Assembly: GCA_020137815.1 (NCBI GenBank)
Contig: CM035361.1
Span: 1,050,524-1,114,523 of the forward strand
Direction: 5' to 3'
DNA: 64,000 bases
Source of the DNA: Hormiphora californensis
Lineage: Eukaryota > Ctenophora > Tentaculata > Cydippida > Pleurobrachiidae
In this document: positions 48,101-59,142 of the stretch, in pieces
How the letters are laid out: each line of letters begins with the position of its first letter
How positions within the stretch are numbered: the first letter of the stretch is position 1
Position numbers and translations under genes: made by a program
The notes under the pieces: generated by a model
Database searches by the model: none
Told to the model about the DNA's origin: nothing
The model's input: the letters and a program-made list of their open reading frames with translations, nothing else

Positions 48101-51100
48101 CATGAGAACAGGTACATTCGGGCGTAGTCAGTGGAGAATACATACATGGCTATCAGGGCTACCACTAGCAGGACACCCGTTATACCTGTAGGAACGCTTA
48201 GTGAAGGACGTGTGTGTTGATCTACAGGGAACTGCCAGGTTTCAGCGTTTTACTTGGTTTGGATAATTGGAGGTTTTATTGGAGGATGTATTGGAGGTTC
48301 TATCTAAGCTCGAGTTAGACTCCTTTGAGCGTTTGAGGCCTTGTGTTTTACATAGTCTGCGTCCATATTTCAGCACTTACAAAAAAACCTACCTGTGATT
48401 GTTCCGAATAGAAGACTTGTGATGGTTGAGGCACCGGTATCACTCAGCCAAGTCCTGGGCATCATACAAGACAGATCATCCGGTGATAGGGTTGATATCA
48501 TGTAGAAATTGTATCTGGGATGAGGATAGGGTGGAGGTAGAAGAAAGACGCAAATCCCCCTTGTGGATTCGCGCGAGTGCCAAACGAGAGTCAGAGCTTG
48601 ATTCAAATGATCGTTAATTACTAGTTAGTGTGTATCTAACTCACCCATGTCCAACACAGTGGATTATGATGAAGATTGCTGTCACGTAACCCAAATAGAT
48701 GTGACCGTGTCGGTTGGAATCAAGTGGGATGTATCTCTTTAGGAAGGTTCCTGTGTAGATGGGGAGATGTAACTGATTAATTCATAGTCATACTCTTCTT
48801 ATCAAACTTTTTAGAGCTCTTCAGTGAAGATGAAATCAAGAATTGCAGCTATATAAATCATACCTCTGTGGTGGATAATTTACTAATTAATTGGTACCTC
48901 TAAGGTGGGTATTTAACTAATTAATTAGTACCTCTAAGGTGGGTATTTAACTAATTAATTAGTACCTCTAAGGTGGGTATTTAACTAATTAATTAGTACC
49001 TCTAAGGTGAGTTATGCAGTTCTTGCACATGGCGAGTAGGAAACATGGAAATGTGAACATCATAACTGCTGCAGCTCCACGGGTAAATGGCAGGGCGTAA
49101 CTGAGATGGAAAGATAATGAATAAGATGCTGAAATATTTAATTTCTGATACGTATCCCAGAAATCTGAAATAAGAATGCCCTTTAAGATGGTTGACTTAT
49201 GTGATCCCCCAGTAGGATATGGGTTGAGATGGTTAACTTACCCAAGGAGTTCAGGGTATCCTGTGTGATCGCGATATTTAGAATACGTCACAAACCTCTC
49301 CATAAACAGTATCGCAACTATCAGCAGGAATATCAAGCAGTAAAACACTTCCAACCTAATAATAATAGTATAAGTTTTTGTATACCGCCCAGGCAAAACA
49401 GGGCCAGCAAACTGAATTTAAACACCGAGATGCGTTACTGATTCAAACACAATACAAACCTATCATGAAACCATGAACCGCGGGCACTATTTCACTGTTT
49501 CCTTGGTTTCAGTGGAGGGGTAACGACGTTACCATGGTAACCAGTTGATATTACCTGTGGTTCTCAATATAACGTTTGAACATCCCAACTTTGGGTGATT
49601 TGGCGGTGAACACGTTCTTCCTGTTACCATTCTTCCTGGATTTAGTTTTAGGTTGTACTGTCGCGTTGCCACCTGCAAACTGAAGAGGGAGAATATATTT
49701 AAAATCGGATCAACTATGAATTAATCAATTAAATAAACCATTAGTTCATTTAAATAGATTAAGGGTTTATCAGCTAGATTCAAGAATGTATCTGGATGAT
49801 ACCCAATAACTTGTGAACGTACCGCTATGCTGGCATTTTCCAAGTCCTTCTCGTATCCAGCCATGAGAATCTTAAACTCCTCAAAACTTAGCTCTGTCTT
49901 TGACTGGAAACCTACCTGCATTAACAAGGCTAAATAGTTAATTATATCAATCAATTAATTAATTGATTAATCAGCAGCGAGGTAGTGTATCAGCAGCGTC
50001 GTCAGCATGTTTTAATGTGAATGGAAAGAAGGAATTCCCCAAAAGTATGAATAAGAATCCTGCAGTGCTTCAAAATTGAAAAAAAAAATCCCAAAAAGAG
50101 CTAAAGTTTTCATGTCGAGAAACAACTTAACTTGTGGTCCTTATCTGCAAATCCTGCCTGTTAAAATTATGTTAAATATGTGACAGATGTGTTGATATGG
50201 AAGTGATCACGGACCATTTATAACCGAGAATTATTGATTAGTTAACTGCCTTTTATGTAACCAATTAACGTACTTTAACGAAAAGTGATGTAATGAGAGA
50301 GTTGAGTTCGCTTGAATCCACTGAAGCAGATACCAATTCCAACATACTCTTTAACATTGCCCTGATCTCATCAACGTGTAGGCTACCTGAATTGGGAGGT
50401 AACCATGGTAACGATGTAGGTAACGATGGTAACAATGTAGGTCACCAGGCTGACATAAAACACTATACTAGGAATGTATTTTATTCGAGTTGACAGTAAA
50501 TCCCGACTTAAAATCAGAGTTCTTATGATGGTAACAGCTCATACCGTTTTTATCGACATCATACATGTTGAAGATCAACTTCAGTTTGTCCTCTGAGTCA
50601 CGGGATGAATACACGATCATGAAACTTAGAAACTCCTTGAAACTTACACTGAAGAAAGGGTTTTAGGTTTTAGCACTTTGGGATCGGGAGGGGAAATTGG
50701 TTAGTATAGTGCAGATGATATCAAATCGACGTGACTAGGGCCGACAGAAATGGTGAACTTCACCATTGGTGAAGTGGGAAAAACACAGGGGAACTTTAGC
50801 TCTTCATGTCTACCTGCCGTTGTTGTCCCTGTCCACAAGGGGGAAAACCTTGGCAACAAACTCAGAACTAGGATTGAGACCGAGTGCAGAGGAAAACTCG
50901 CATCTTGTCAGTTCACACTCGAGAATTTCACCCGATTGTCGCTCTGAAGAATTATAGGATAAATATTGTTACTGAGGAACAATGATTCATAAAGCAATTC
51001 AGCTTAAATAAAGATACGATTTCTACCTTCGACTCTCACGCAACTTTCCCCATCATCTTCGAAGCCACTCTCTTGTTTCATCATCTAGTTAGAGGGAGAG

Positions 51101-54100
51101 GTTGTTGAAGCCCATTTGTCAGGAGTAAGATCGGCTCATAAGTAGCTTATTCATAAAATAATGACTAATTAGCTGATTAGTAACTAATTAACTCCTTACC
51201 TCACTAAATGCTGATGCCAGGAACTTGTTGATAAGGTGCTGTCGGTGAGCTTCAGTTTTAGCCACGGAGAGAATGCGTTTTGTGGGCAGGGATTGTGAGG
51301 GAAAGCTTATCTGGGGATTTGGGAGGGATTTAGCAAAATATTAATTACTTGTTAATGGAACTATTAATGGAACTATTAACAAATTCGATTAATCCTTTAT
51401 TATTTCATAGTTCAAGGAACGCCTTACATCAAGTTCCAGTGCGAAGTTTTCAAGTCTACCCACGAATATCTCAGCAGCAGCCTTGTTACCAAATCTTAGG
51501 TAAATATCGTACTCCTGTAGGTGTAACGTTAAATCATGATAAGTCATAAGACTAATTGATTAATTAACTAACTAACTAATTAAAGGCATGATTCCATACA
51601 CCTACCTTTGGTATAACGATGAGGATGTCCTTTTTGTTGTCGGTACACTTTATAACCGTGATACCACCCGGCTTGAAAGTCCGTACCTTCTTACCTAATC
51701 GTAATTAAAACAATTGATCATTAAAGTAAATATGTTTACTGAATTCAGTAACCACTAGTTAATTATCTTAATTAATTAAACCCCATCAAGTAATATACCT
51801 CTAGAAAGAAGCACTATTGAGCCATTATCTGTGTTCATTACAACGTCGACTACACGATCTCCGTCCTTGGACTGGAGCTCTGTGACAACACCAAACGGCT
51901 CATACTTTCCAGATTTCTTAACCTATCAATTAATAGTTCGTTAAAGAAATTAGTGATTTTTAGTATGGATTAAAGGTGGAATACCGTCCTACTGAGAATA
52001 ATGACGGGGCGGGTTTCAGTATGAAAAGGAGGGTATATCCTTACCGGTGGGTTGAGAGTAAGTTTCGCCTGGTATCTCATCACGATAACCATGATAACCG
52101 TGATCACTAGGAATGAAGGCAGGAGAATAGGGATTGCATATGGAGTTCTGTTGTAGTTGTAAGATAGCAGTATCTTCCCTGGAGGGTTGAAAATAAGAAT
52201 TTGGACACCAGGATCAGGGAATTGAAGTAAATTTGCTATTACAGTAACTAAACCATCCAGCCGAGTAAATAGCTAATCTATTCACTAAATAAAGTACCTT
52301 TGCACACGGCATTGTTTACAGTAGGTTTATCACATTTTGTTGCTGTGCTGTTGTACTTGAATGGCTCGTCTACATCCCTCAGGAATATCTGTAATTAGGA
52401 GGGTAATAATTGTTTTACCGGGATGCTCGGTGGAAAGGGCTTGTACGGTAAATCGGGGTCCCACTGTATTTTTGAACTTACTCCGTTGTTCTGCAAGATG
52501 GTTTTCATCGTGGTGTTTTCTATTTCCTTCATTTCTTCACTACTCAAACCCATTCCATTCACCTGATTCTCGTACCAAAACCTGCAAAGAATATTCATCA
52601 GTCATAAACCGGTTCTTCCATAAATAAAAAATAACCGGTTCTTAAATGAAACTCTATCAAATAATCGAAGAATGAAGATGTGACTACTGCACGATAGCAC
52701 TCCACGTACCTATCACCATGTCGAGTGCTCATGAACTGCTCGTAGAGAATGTTCTGGAATACACGTGGCATCTTGCCAGGATCTTGTTTGTGGAGGAGGA
52801 ACCCACCCACCAACAACTCAATATCATCTGCACTTCCATACATCTCTTGTAGGTCTTTCTGTCAAGGTGAATTAATTGTTTATAAAAGCATTTATTATCC
52901 ATTTTATCATTTTGATATCATATAGTTCTACTTTCTTTTGTTATGTTCTAACCCTCCTTGCTTTACATTTGTAAAAGCTTTCCGAGGGCGGAGCGCATGG
53001 TTTAAATCAATATTTCAGTAACTACTATACTTACTGTTTTCTCACTACCAATGATGCCTTCCCAATCCGCCCAAGTCATTGCAGATTGCATGTAATAGAT
53101 AAGGACGGTGTTAAGAGGGGGTACACCCAGATCTCGACCCCGCTGTATTGCCAGTGCCACTGCGTCCCTTCTTGTCCATTTCATGGGTCCCCAGTAATAC
53201 GACCTGTGGGTAGTTGGAGGGGGGAGTTATACTTGGCATTGGAGGGCCCTGCAGGTCTTTGTTGTTTTCTTCAACCCTTTTTATCTGTCAGGCCAATGCT
53301 CTGACCACAGTTCTCGCGCGCTCCTTATTTGAGAGAAATTTGAGAGAAATGAGAAATTTGAGAGAAATGAGAATAGGGTCAGGCCAATGCTCTGACAGCT
53401 TTTTATTAACGCGGGGAGGGGGGTCGAACAAGGCAAGGTCTTTGACTATAATACTGTGCGGCCCATTTAACTCACTGGACATCAGGTACAAAAGAGTCAT
53501 CAATCTCCATTGCCGGTGCAGAAAGGAGCCCAGTAAGAACTGCCTGGGGACTCTCTGCTTCCAACATCTCCTGGGCATTCCAGTACCAGTTACAGACTCT
53601 CTCAGCTCTCAATTTAACACACATTTTATCGGTTTCTTGGATAACGTACTCTACAAACTGATCTGGTACTGAAATAGAGGGGTGGTTATATCAATGTGAT
53701 CATCAAACAAACCATCTTCCTCTTTTGGTTACCATGGTGAATCATGGTGTATGGTTACCATAGTTACAAGATGGTTACCTCCATGGAGTGCACTTACCCA
53801 TAGTCAGATGGAAGAATTGGAGTGCCCCTGCGTAGAGAATTGAAATATCAGGTTTAACAGCAGGAAGATACCCTGATAGCTGATTCTGGTCTGTGTAGGG
53901 AGGTAGATCCCAATCTAGAAACTCCTCCACTGCTTCTGTGTACACTTTCTAAACAGGGAGAGAGATGGAGGTAGGGGAAGATTGAATGAGAGACGACATG
54001 GAGAGATATATTTTAAAGGAAAAGGAGTAGGTATATCAGATCAGGCTCCTATGACAAACAAACAAACAAACAAACAAACACACCTGTATTTTAGCTATAT

Positions 54101-56263
54101 TCATGAATCGTGCTTTATCAAAAAGCCACTTATCAGTTTTTGGTGTTCCTTTTTTTGTATTGGAATTCTTTAACTCTTCCGCTTGCCTGTGGGATGTAAA
54201 CAACTGCATTTACACTGTGGAGCCAAAACAACCCTATCTAATAGCAGCTTTTAGATAGATTTTAGTAAAAGCTAAAAGTTTTGTAGAGCTCACTGGATAC
54301 AGATTAGCTCCGGTAAGGGTTACTTACTCCCCCTTCTCATTCAGGCAACTAGTTTATTATTATACCTATTGTGTTCTCTGAAGAAGAGCCAGTGGAGAGA
54401 AAGAATGGCTGGGTTCTCAAAACTCCTGGTATCACCAAACACTGAAAATACAAACAAACAAATAACTATCTGAGCTTTGAATTCGTTTCAGCCAATCACT
54501 ATGGACGTCAAAGGGGTATATTTCTAGGATGTGTAGAACGCACTCTTAGAGTGCGTTCTACACATCCTAGAAACGATGGCAACATACAGTACTGATCTTT
54601 TTCTTTGGGGTACTCCAGGGTGGCCGGTACGACATTTCCAGCGAGAGGAACTCCCCAGGTGTTCTTTTTAGGCCAGCCATCGTCACTATCTGCAGGAATG
54701 TATCACACATCATATATCACACATCATATATCACACATCATATATCACACATCATATATCACACATCATATCACACATCATATCACACATCATATCACAC
54801 ATCATATCACACATCATATATCACACATCATAACATCATATCACACATCATATCACACATCATATCTCTACCGACCTATCCACTAAATTTACCTACCCTC
54901 TTCGGTCTTCAACTTCCCATCGACTCCCGACCTCAGTATATCACTCCAGCTCTTACTGATCCCGTAGATATGACTGGCATCAAGCCAAGATGTCACGTGA
55001 TTAATCTGATATTGGAATTGGGGTAATGTTATTATACAACACGTGGTTTTTGGGTCTATGTGGTTATTGATAACTGATAAGCTGTATATCCCATTTGATT
55101 CTCAGTGCGCTCAGATGGGGTCGTGACAGCTGATAAGCAGGTAATACAGTATAACAGCTCCAGGGAAATAGGACAATTACAAAGCATAAACTTATTTCAG
55201 CCAGTACCTGTTGTCTAGGATAGTCTGGCCAGTGTCCACTTTTGTAATCAAACTGAGCCCGAGCCATCGGCATCTCATTCTCTGAAAGTGAAACAGTTAA
55301 ACCATGTCCCCCCATCTCACTCTCTATAACATTTATAAACCATGCCATATTGTCATGTGTGGATACAACCGGTGTATAGTATACTGTATATATATATACC
55401 GGTATATAGTATACTGTATACCCTACTAAAATTTAGTTCGCCGTTCGATTGATACTAAAATAGCTTTTTAACCGTTTCAGTAAAAAACGGCTATATCAGA
55501 TCCTATTATCCAATTATCGAAGAAAAAGAGGAAGTTTTAGATAGTATATAATGAGTAATGACTTTGACGCAGTACCTGTATCGTTAAACATTGGATCCCC
55601 ATCAGGTATTGGGATGTTGAGGTATTTAGGTGGGCACGCCGGTGACATCTTAATTAGATCTCTATCCATAAACTGCACTGCAATAAATATGTAGAGTTTA
55701 GATCGTGCTTAAAATTTAGATTTGGTCTGGTCACATGTTTGCAACACGACGATGCTAGACAGGTATTAAACTATACACTTACTGAAGAACGGTAAAAGTG
55801 CAGTGTACTTCGATGAAAACTTGGTGGTGCTTTGATCTGGAAACATTGTAAGGCTGATTTTACGGGCTGATTGACGGACTGTGTCCGGGTAGACAGCTGC
55901 AAAGGTTCCGTCTGTGTAGTTGGGCCGTGTGGGTTGGGAGAAAACCGTACCTGGGAAAATGAAGGGGTGAATCAGCAAATACACAGTGCACCTGAATTAG
56001 AGGGGTATTTGTGGTTTTGTTCAAACCCTTTTTGAGACAGGGTCAAGATAGGGTCAAGCAGGGTATCTGCAGGGTATCTACAGGGTATCTACAGGGTATC
56101 TGCAGTGTATCTCAGGGTATCTGCACCTCAAATGAAACTCACCATCAGAGCCCCAGGTGGTATGTGTTGGGTTATGGTACCTTCCATTAAATGAGACATA
56201 CGGGTACGGTTCTATTGCCAAACTCCCTGGTCCCAGGAGGATGAGAAGGAACAGAAGTACCAT
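42166..56263 (-). CDS. DUOX: Dual oxidase (DUOX)
   Basis: DUOX makes hydrogen peroxide at the cell surface from cytosolic NADPH. It has an outer peroxidase-like domain, EF hands and a six-helix haem/FAD/NADPH oxidase core. Exons run from 56,143-56,263 (ATG, signal peptide [16 protein letters not shown]) through 55,793-55,950, 55,576-55,677, 55,208-55,281 and 54,893-55,005 to 47,629-47,761, 45,841-45,964, 45,260-45,423, 44,701-44,872, about 42,778-42,898, 42,502-42,589 and 42,166-42,285. Landmarks: [37 protein letters not shown]-hand text [10 protein letters not shown] and [28 protein letters not shown] (haem helix), [20 protein letters not shown] (FAD), [18 protein letters not shown] (NADPH), [13 protein letters not shown], and the family's C-terminal ENF. 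It appears complete. The catalytic state of the peroxidase-like domain cannot be judged by eye. Introns carry transposons and satellite, and one holds a 7TM gene. Confidence 0.95.
42620..42706. mobile_element. Left-truncated copy of the 109-bp hAT-type MITE
   Basis: Minus-oriented copy with internal GGTCCCTGATTGGCGGATAA and an intact CGGTCGGTTCCTA end. The other end is missing. It is in a DUOX intron. Confidence 0.7.
43421..43453. repeat. (CATA)n microsatellite
   Basis: Eight CATA units in the DUOX intron that also holds the 162-bp satellite. Confidence 0.9.
43499..43560. repeat. Inverted single copy of the 162-bp satellite's conserved part
   Basis: CTTTTTGTCCCGGGG and CCCCATAAATCGACTATTCTAC are the reverse complement of the corresponding part of each unit of the array at 43,661-44,403. 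This suggests the array grew from one arm of an inverted-repeat element. Confidence 0.7.
43661..44403. repeat. 162-bp satellite, about 4.6 units, in a DUOX intron
   Basis: CATATTTCGACG recurs at 43,661, 43,824, 43,986, 44,148 and 44,310. Each unit contains GTCGATTTATGGGGG, CAAAAAGTCGTATCTCGCAC and ATATTTCCACTTCAGATGGT. The period is 54 codons, so part of the array is open on both strands. Confidence 0.93.
44433..44687. mobile_element. 255-bp foldback element with about 78-base arms
   Basis: It starts CTAGACCAAAAAACAAAGGA, continuing through GGAACACCCGTGGCC and GACGCTGCGGGAAATGCACC, and ends in the complement, GGTCTAG. The arms are almost perfect around a roughly 100-base loop. It abuts the 162-bp satellite in the DUOX intron. 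Confidence 0.85.
44911..45019. mobile_element. 109-bp hAT-type MITE, intact, 8-bp target duplication
   Basis: CAGGAACCGACCGAATCAGG to CGGTCGGTTCCTG, flanked by CAATAAAG at 44,903-44,910 and 45,020-45,027. This is the clearest copy of the family. It is in a DUOX intron. Confidence 0.93.
45451..45622. mobile_element. 172-bp pogo/Tigger-type MITE, TA target duplication
   Basis: CAGTCGGACCCCGATTTAAC to GGTCCGACTG, bordered by TA. The interior repeats the AAATCGGGG motif. It is in a DUOX intron. Confidence 0.88.
45696..45797. mobile_element. 102-bp copy of the hAT-type MITE
   Basis: CAGGAACCGACCGAAACAAG to CGGTCGGTTCCTG. Both sides carry GAATCAAGGGTTG directly at the element ends, a 13-base direct repeat and longer than the 8 bases seen at sister copies. 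A short internal deletion (about 7 bases) explains the smaller size. Confidence 0.85.
46229..47272 (+). CDS. Intronless seven-transmembrane receptor-like protein
   Basis: One open frame of 347 codons, lying wholly inside the DUOX intron 45,965-47,628 on the opposite strand. The protein has seven hydrophobic helices, at roughly residues 38-60, 68-94, 118-140, 158-178, 192-222, 244-270 and 288-325. An extracellular-side pair of cysteines sits between helices 4 and 5 ([11 protein letters not shown]), with a short basic cytoplasmic tail ([10 protein letters not shown]). No DRY-type motif, NPxxY motif or signal peptide is visible, so I cannot place it in a named receptor class. A second in-frame Met at residue 11 (46,259) is an equally good start. 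Lack of introns in an intron-rich region suggests a retroposed copy or an expanded single-exon receptor family. It could also be a non-receptor 7TM protein. Confidence 0.72.
   Translation: MQSLLPVFLNMDNNFATISDPETVVPTGSAFARHALKPLTITMCVLGLISSLLLVVTIFARCRRWTNLPITSTLYLHICAVNIIECLNILFLIPIWNSTAGFSPDNKLEFFFDIIDDVFSISRPAFLLSIYLFRLQFIVRPSSLFNGDEVQRHWLKTLIWCIWIGAVVISVIDRECSYKSFCGEKVNYAMLLSEILLVFLQVLIIMISVAMVAYLGVMYRRFSYNHSEVTPLLDGGNAALLENIALTLRIVCSTLLVDLLCFSFAMVMNIETIIYELNPNARLSLLIRLYHWLGSELFMELFFLLPGATYAILISWVLILVQASMRQALWGVVKRVARRFCGRDNEE
48870..49010. repeat. 34-bp tandem repeat, about four units
   Basis: TACCTCTAAGGTGGGTATTT followed by AACTAATTAATTAG, in a DUOX intron. Confidence 0.9.
53258..53435. 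mobile_element. Nested MITE pair (GGGTCGAACAA element split by CTGTCAGGCC element)
   Basis: The outer element runs from TTGTTTTCTTCAACCC to GGGTCGAACAAGGC and is flanked by AGGTCTTTG on both sides. The inner 114-bp CTGTCAGGCC element (53,285-53,398) is flanked by CTTTTTAT at 53,277-53,284 and 53,399-53,406. Its interior repeats TTGAGAGAAATGAG. It is in a DUOX intron. Confidence 0.82.
54700..54868. repeat. (ATCATATCACAC)n repeat
   Basis: About 14 units of CATCATATATCACA / CATCATATCACA, two length variants, in a DUOX intron. Confidence 0.93.
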
Positions 56264-56316
56264 GGTCGGTACCTAAAATACAGGCCACGGTTTGGATATC
56301 TTTACTATGAGTATCG

Positions 56317-56387
56317 CTGTCAGGCCAATGCTCTGACCACAGTTCTCCGAAAGAAATGAGAATAGGGTCAGGCCAATGCTCTGACAG
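56317..56387. mobile_element. 71-bp CTGTCAGGCC MITE with 8-bp target duplication
   Basis: CTGTCAGGCCAATGCTCTGA at the left, CTCTGACAG at the right, flanked by GAGTATCG at 56,309-56,316 and 56,388-56,395. It lies 54 bases upstream of the DUOX start codon, inside what should be its promoter or 5' untranslated region. Confidence 0.9.
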
Positions 56388-56395
56388 GAGTATCG

Positions 56396-57066
56396 AGTAT
56401 GACGATATTAATAACAAATCAGTTTGGAACTGAATAACCTTTCCTTGAAATGGGCTCAAAGTCAAAATATTTCTCTGACAACTGAACTTCAGCATTACAT
56501 CGAGGGGGGTATTATTAAACATTGGTGGGGAATTGAGTTGAGAGAGAGATATCATCACTGTTATTAGAAGTTATCAGTTACAATTTACAAAGGGACATTT
56601 CAGGAAGGAGAAGAAGAGCTGTTATACAGTTTATCATGTCAATACGTAACCGGTAACACGCATAGAGGAAATATAGGAAGGAAAATATAGTCATTGGAAA
56701 GGAGGGAGTAAATACTAAAATGTTCCAAATTCTCAAGAGTTTAACCTGATGAATAAATTGTTTGACAAATTTCGATGGTTCACTTAAAACCAAACAGAAG
56801 TAGAACGTCGAAATATAAAACTGATAAACGAAAAATCGCAAAGCTGGCACGCGATCACAAATGTATGCAAAGAAAGGCTGCGAAATCAGAGACAATACTA
56901 ATCGCTTCGAAATATCACAAGCAATTACTCCGGTTCCTGATCGGTCAGCGGTCAGGGGGGGGGGGGGTTCGAGTAAAATAAACAACGTTGGATCGACTGC
57001 TAAAACATAATTTGACAAGGACTATAATTGTTCACACACTGTTCTAGCAAAATATGCGGTTACGTA
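56396..57066. other. No recognised gene
   Basis: AT-rich upstream flank of DUOX. Some readings are open for up to 146 codons on the minus strand (56,578-57,018), hydrophobic but without any motif I know; probably chance. Confidence 0.5.
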
Positions 57067-57079
57067 AGATCAATATACT

Positions 57080-57228
<149 letters not shown>

Positions 57229-57566
57229 GGTTAGCGAAGTAAGCTCCTAACTACTTTCCTGATTCTATTGGACCGCTGTAGTACATCTGGTGTGCAATAG
57301 GTAGAATCCTTCTATTTGTTCTCAAAGCCTTAATTTACACGAGCTTTTGGCATCCTTCACGGATGAATTTAATATGTGCCCACCGGGTGCTCCTCAAGCA
57401 TGGGGCTTATGACATCAGCCCCCTGCAGCAATCTTGATAGAGATGAAAACATCATATCTTCTTCCCTAGCCATCTCCCATATCATATCCAGCTGCAGAAA
57501 TGCGAGTACTGGATATACCCGCATTCAACCAAGACGAAACTAATTTGCAAAGGAAGAGAGCTGCAG

Positions 57567-59133
57567 GGCAATTTTGCATTTGCGGGCATCGCACTATAGA
57601 CGCAGTACCCACGTACTATAGACGCATTATAAACGCATTATAAACGCATTATAGACGCATTATAGACACACGCAATATAGACGCAATTTCGTAAGCAGCA
57701 CTATAGACGCAATATAGACGCATTATAACAGCAATATAAACGCATTTTTATAGACGCGACGCAGTATAGCCGCATTATAGGCGCACTACCCACCCCAAAA
57801 TCACCTTATAGACGCACTATAGACGCATTATAGACTGACTATAGCAGCACCATAAACGCTACATAGACCCATATAGACGCATGATAGAAGCATTATAGAC
57901 GCAAATCGCTTTTTATAGACGCCGCGTCTATAAAAAACGTGCTTTTTTAAGAAGCACTATAGACGTACTCAGACGCACGCTGCGATATTTGAGGCGCAGT
58001 TGGGCGAACTATAAACGCATTTTTGTCGCATATAAAAGGAAGCAGTATAGACGCATTATAGACGCATTATAGCCGCATGTGTGCGAAATCGATAAAGACG
58101 CAATATAGACGCAAAATAAGAAGGAGAGGGAGAGAGACTAGAGGGAGGGAGGGAGGGAGGGAGGGAGGGAGGGAGAGGGAAGGAGAGGGAAAGAGGGAGG
58201 GATACAGAGACAGATCAGACAGAGACAGATGGACACATGGATCTGAGACAGACGGACAGAGTAAGATGGAGAGAGATTAAGATGGAGAGAGATAGAGAGA
58301 GAGAGAGGGTGAGACAGAGAGGGAGATAGTAAGCGCGTGTTTGTCCGTCCGTCCGTCTCTGTCCGTTTGTTTCCATCTCTGTCTTTTTCTGTCTCACTCC
58401 GTCCCTATATATCACTCTCTTTCCATGTTACTCTCTTTCCATCTTACTCTGTCCTTCTGTCTCAGGTCTTTATCCGTCTGTCTCTGTTTCTGTCCCTGTA
58501 TCCCTCCCTCAGTCCCTCCCTCTCTTTCCCTCTTTCCCTCTCCTTCCCTCTCCCTCCTTCCCTCTCCCTCCCTCTCCTTCTTATTTTGCGTCTATATTGC
58601 GTCTTTATCGATTTCGCACACATGCGGCTATAATGCGTCTATAATGCGTCTATACTGCTTCCTTTTATATGCGACAAAAATTCGTTTATAAAACGCCCAA
58701 CTGCGCCTCAAATATCGCACTGTAGCCTGAAGTACGTCTATAGTGCTTCTTAAAAAAGCACGTTTTTTATAGACGCGGCGTCTATAAAAAGCGATTTGCG
58801 TCTATAATGCTGCTATCATGCGTCTATATGGGTCTATGTAGTGTTTATGGTGCTGCTATAGTCAGTCTATAATACGTCTATAGTGCGTCTATAAGGTGAT
58901 GTTGGGGTGGGTAGTGCGCCTATAATGCGGCTATACTGCGTCGCGTTTATAAAAATGCGTTTATATTGCTGTTATAATGCGTCTATATTGCGTCTATAGT
59001 GCTGCTTACGAAATTGCGTCTATATTGCGTGTGTCTATAATGCGTCTATAATGCGTTTATAATGCGTTTATAATGCGTCTATAGTACGTGGGTACTGCGT
59101 CTATAGTGCGATGCCCGCAAATGCAAAATTGCC
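57567..59133. mobile_element. 1,567-bp foldback element with subrepeat arms (MULE-like)
   Basis: The two halves are reverse complements of each other: GGCAATTTTGCATTTGCGGG at the left, the complement at the right. The arms run some 600-700 bases each to a centre near 58,350. They are built from roughly 10-12-bp units (TATAGACGCAT / ATGCGTCTATA) and an inner GAGGGAGG/CCTCCCTC stretch. GAGCTGCAG flanks both ends (57,558-57,566 and 59,134-59,142). Long subrepeat arms with a 9-bp target duplication fit non-autonomous Mutator-like foldback elements. There is no transposase reading frame, so it would need one supplied elsewhere. Confidence 0.88.
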
Positions 59134-59142
59134 GAGCTGCAG

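Noticed and set aside
56578-57018. 146-codon hydrophobic minus-strand protein upstream of DUOX
   Set aside because: No motif, irregular composition, and no promoter or splice context; left as unexplained open frame.
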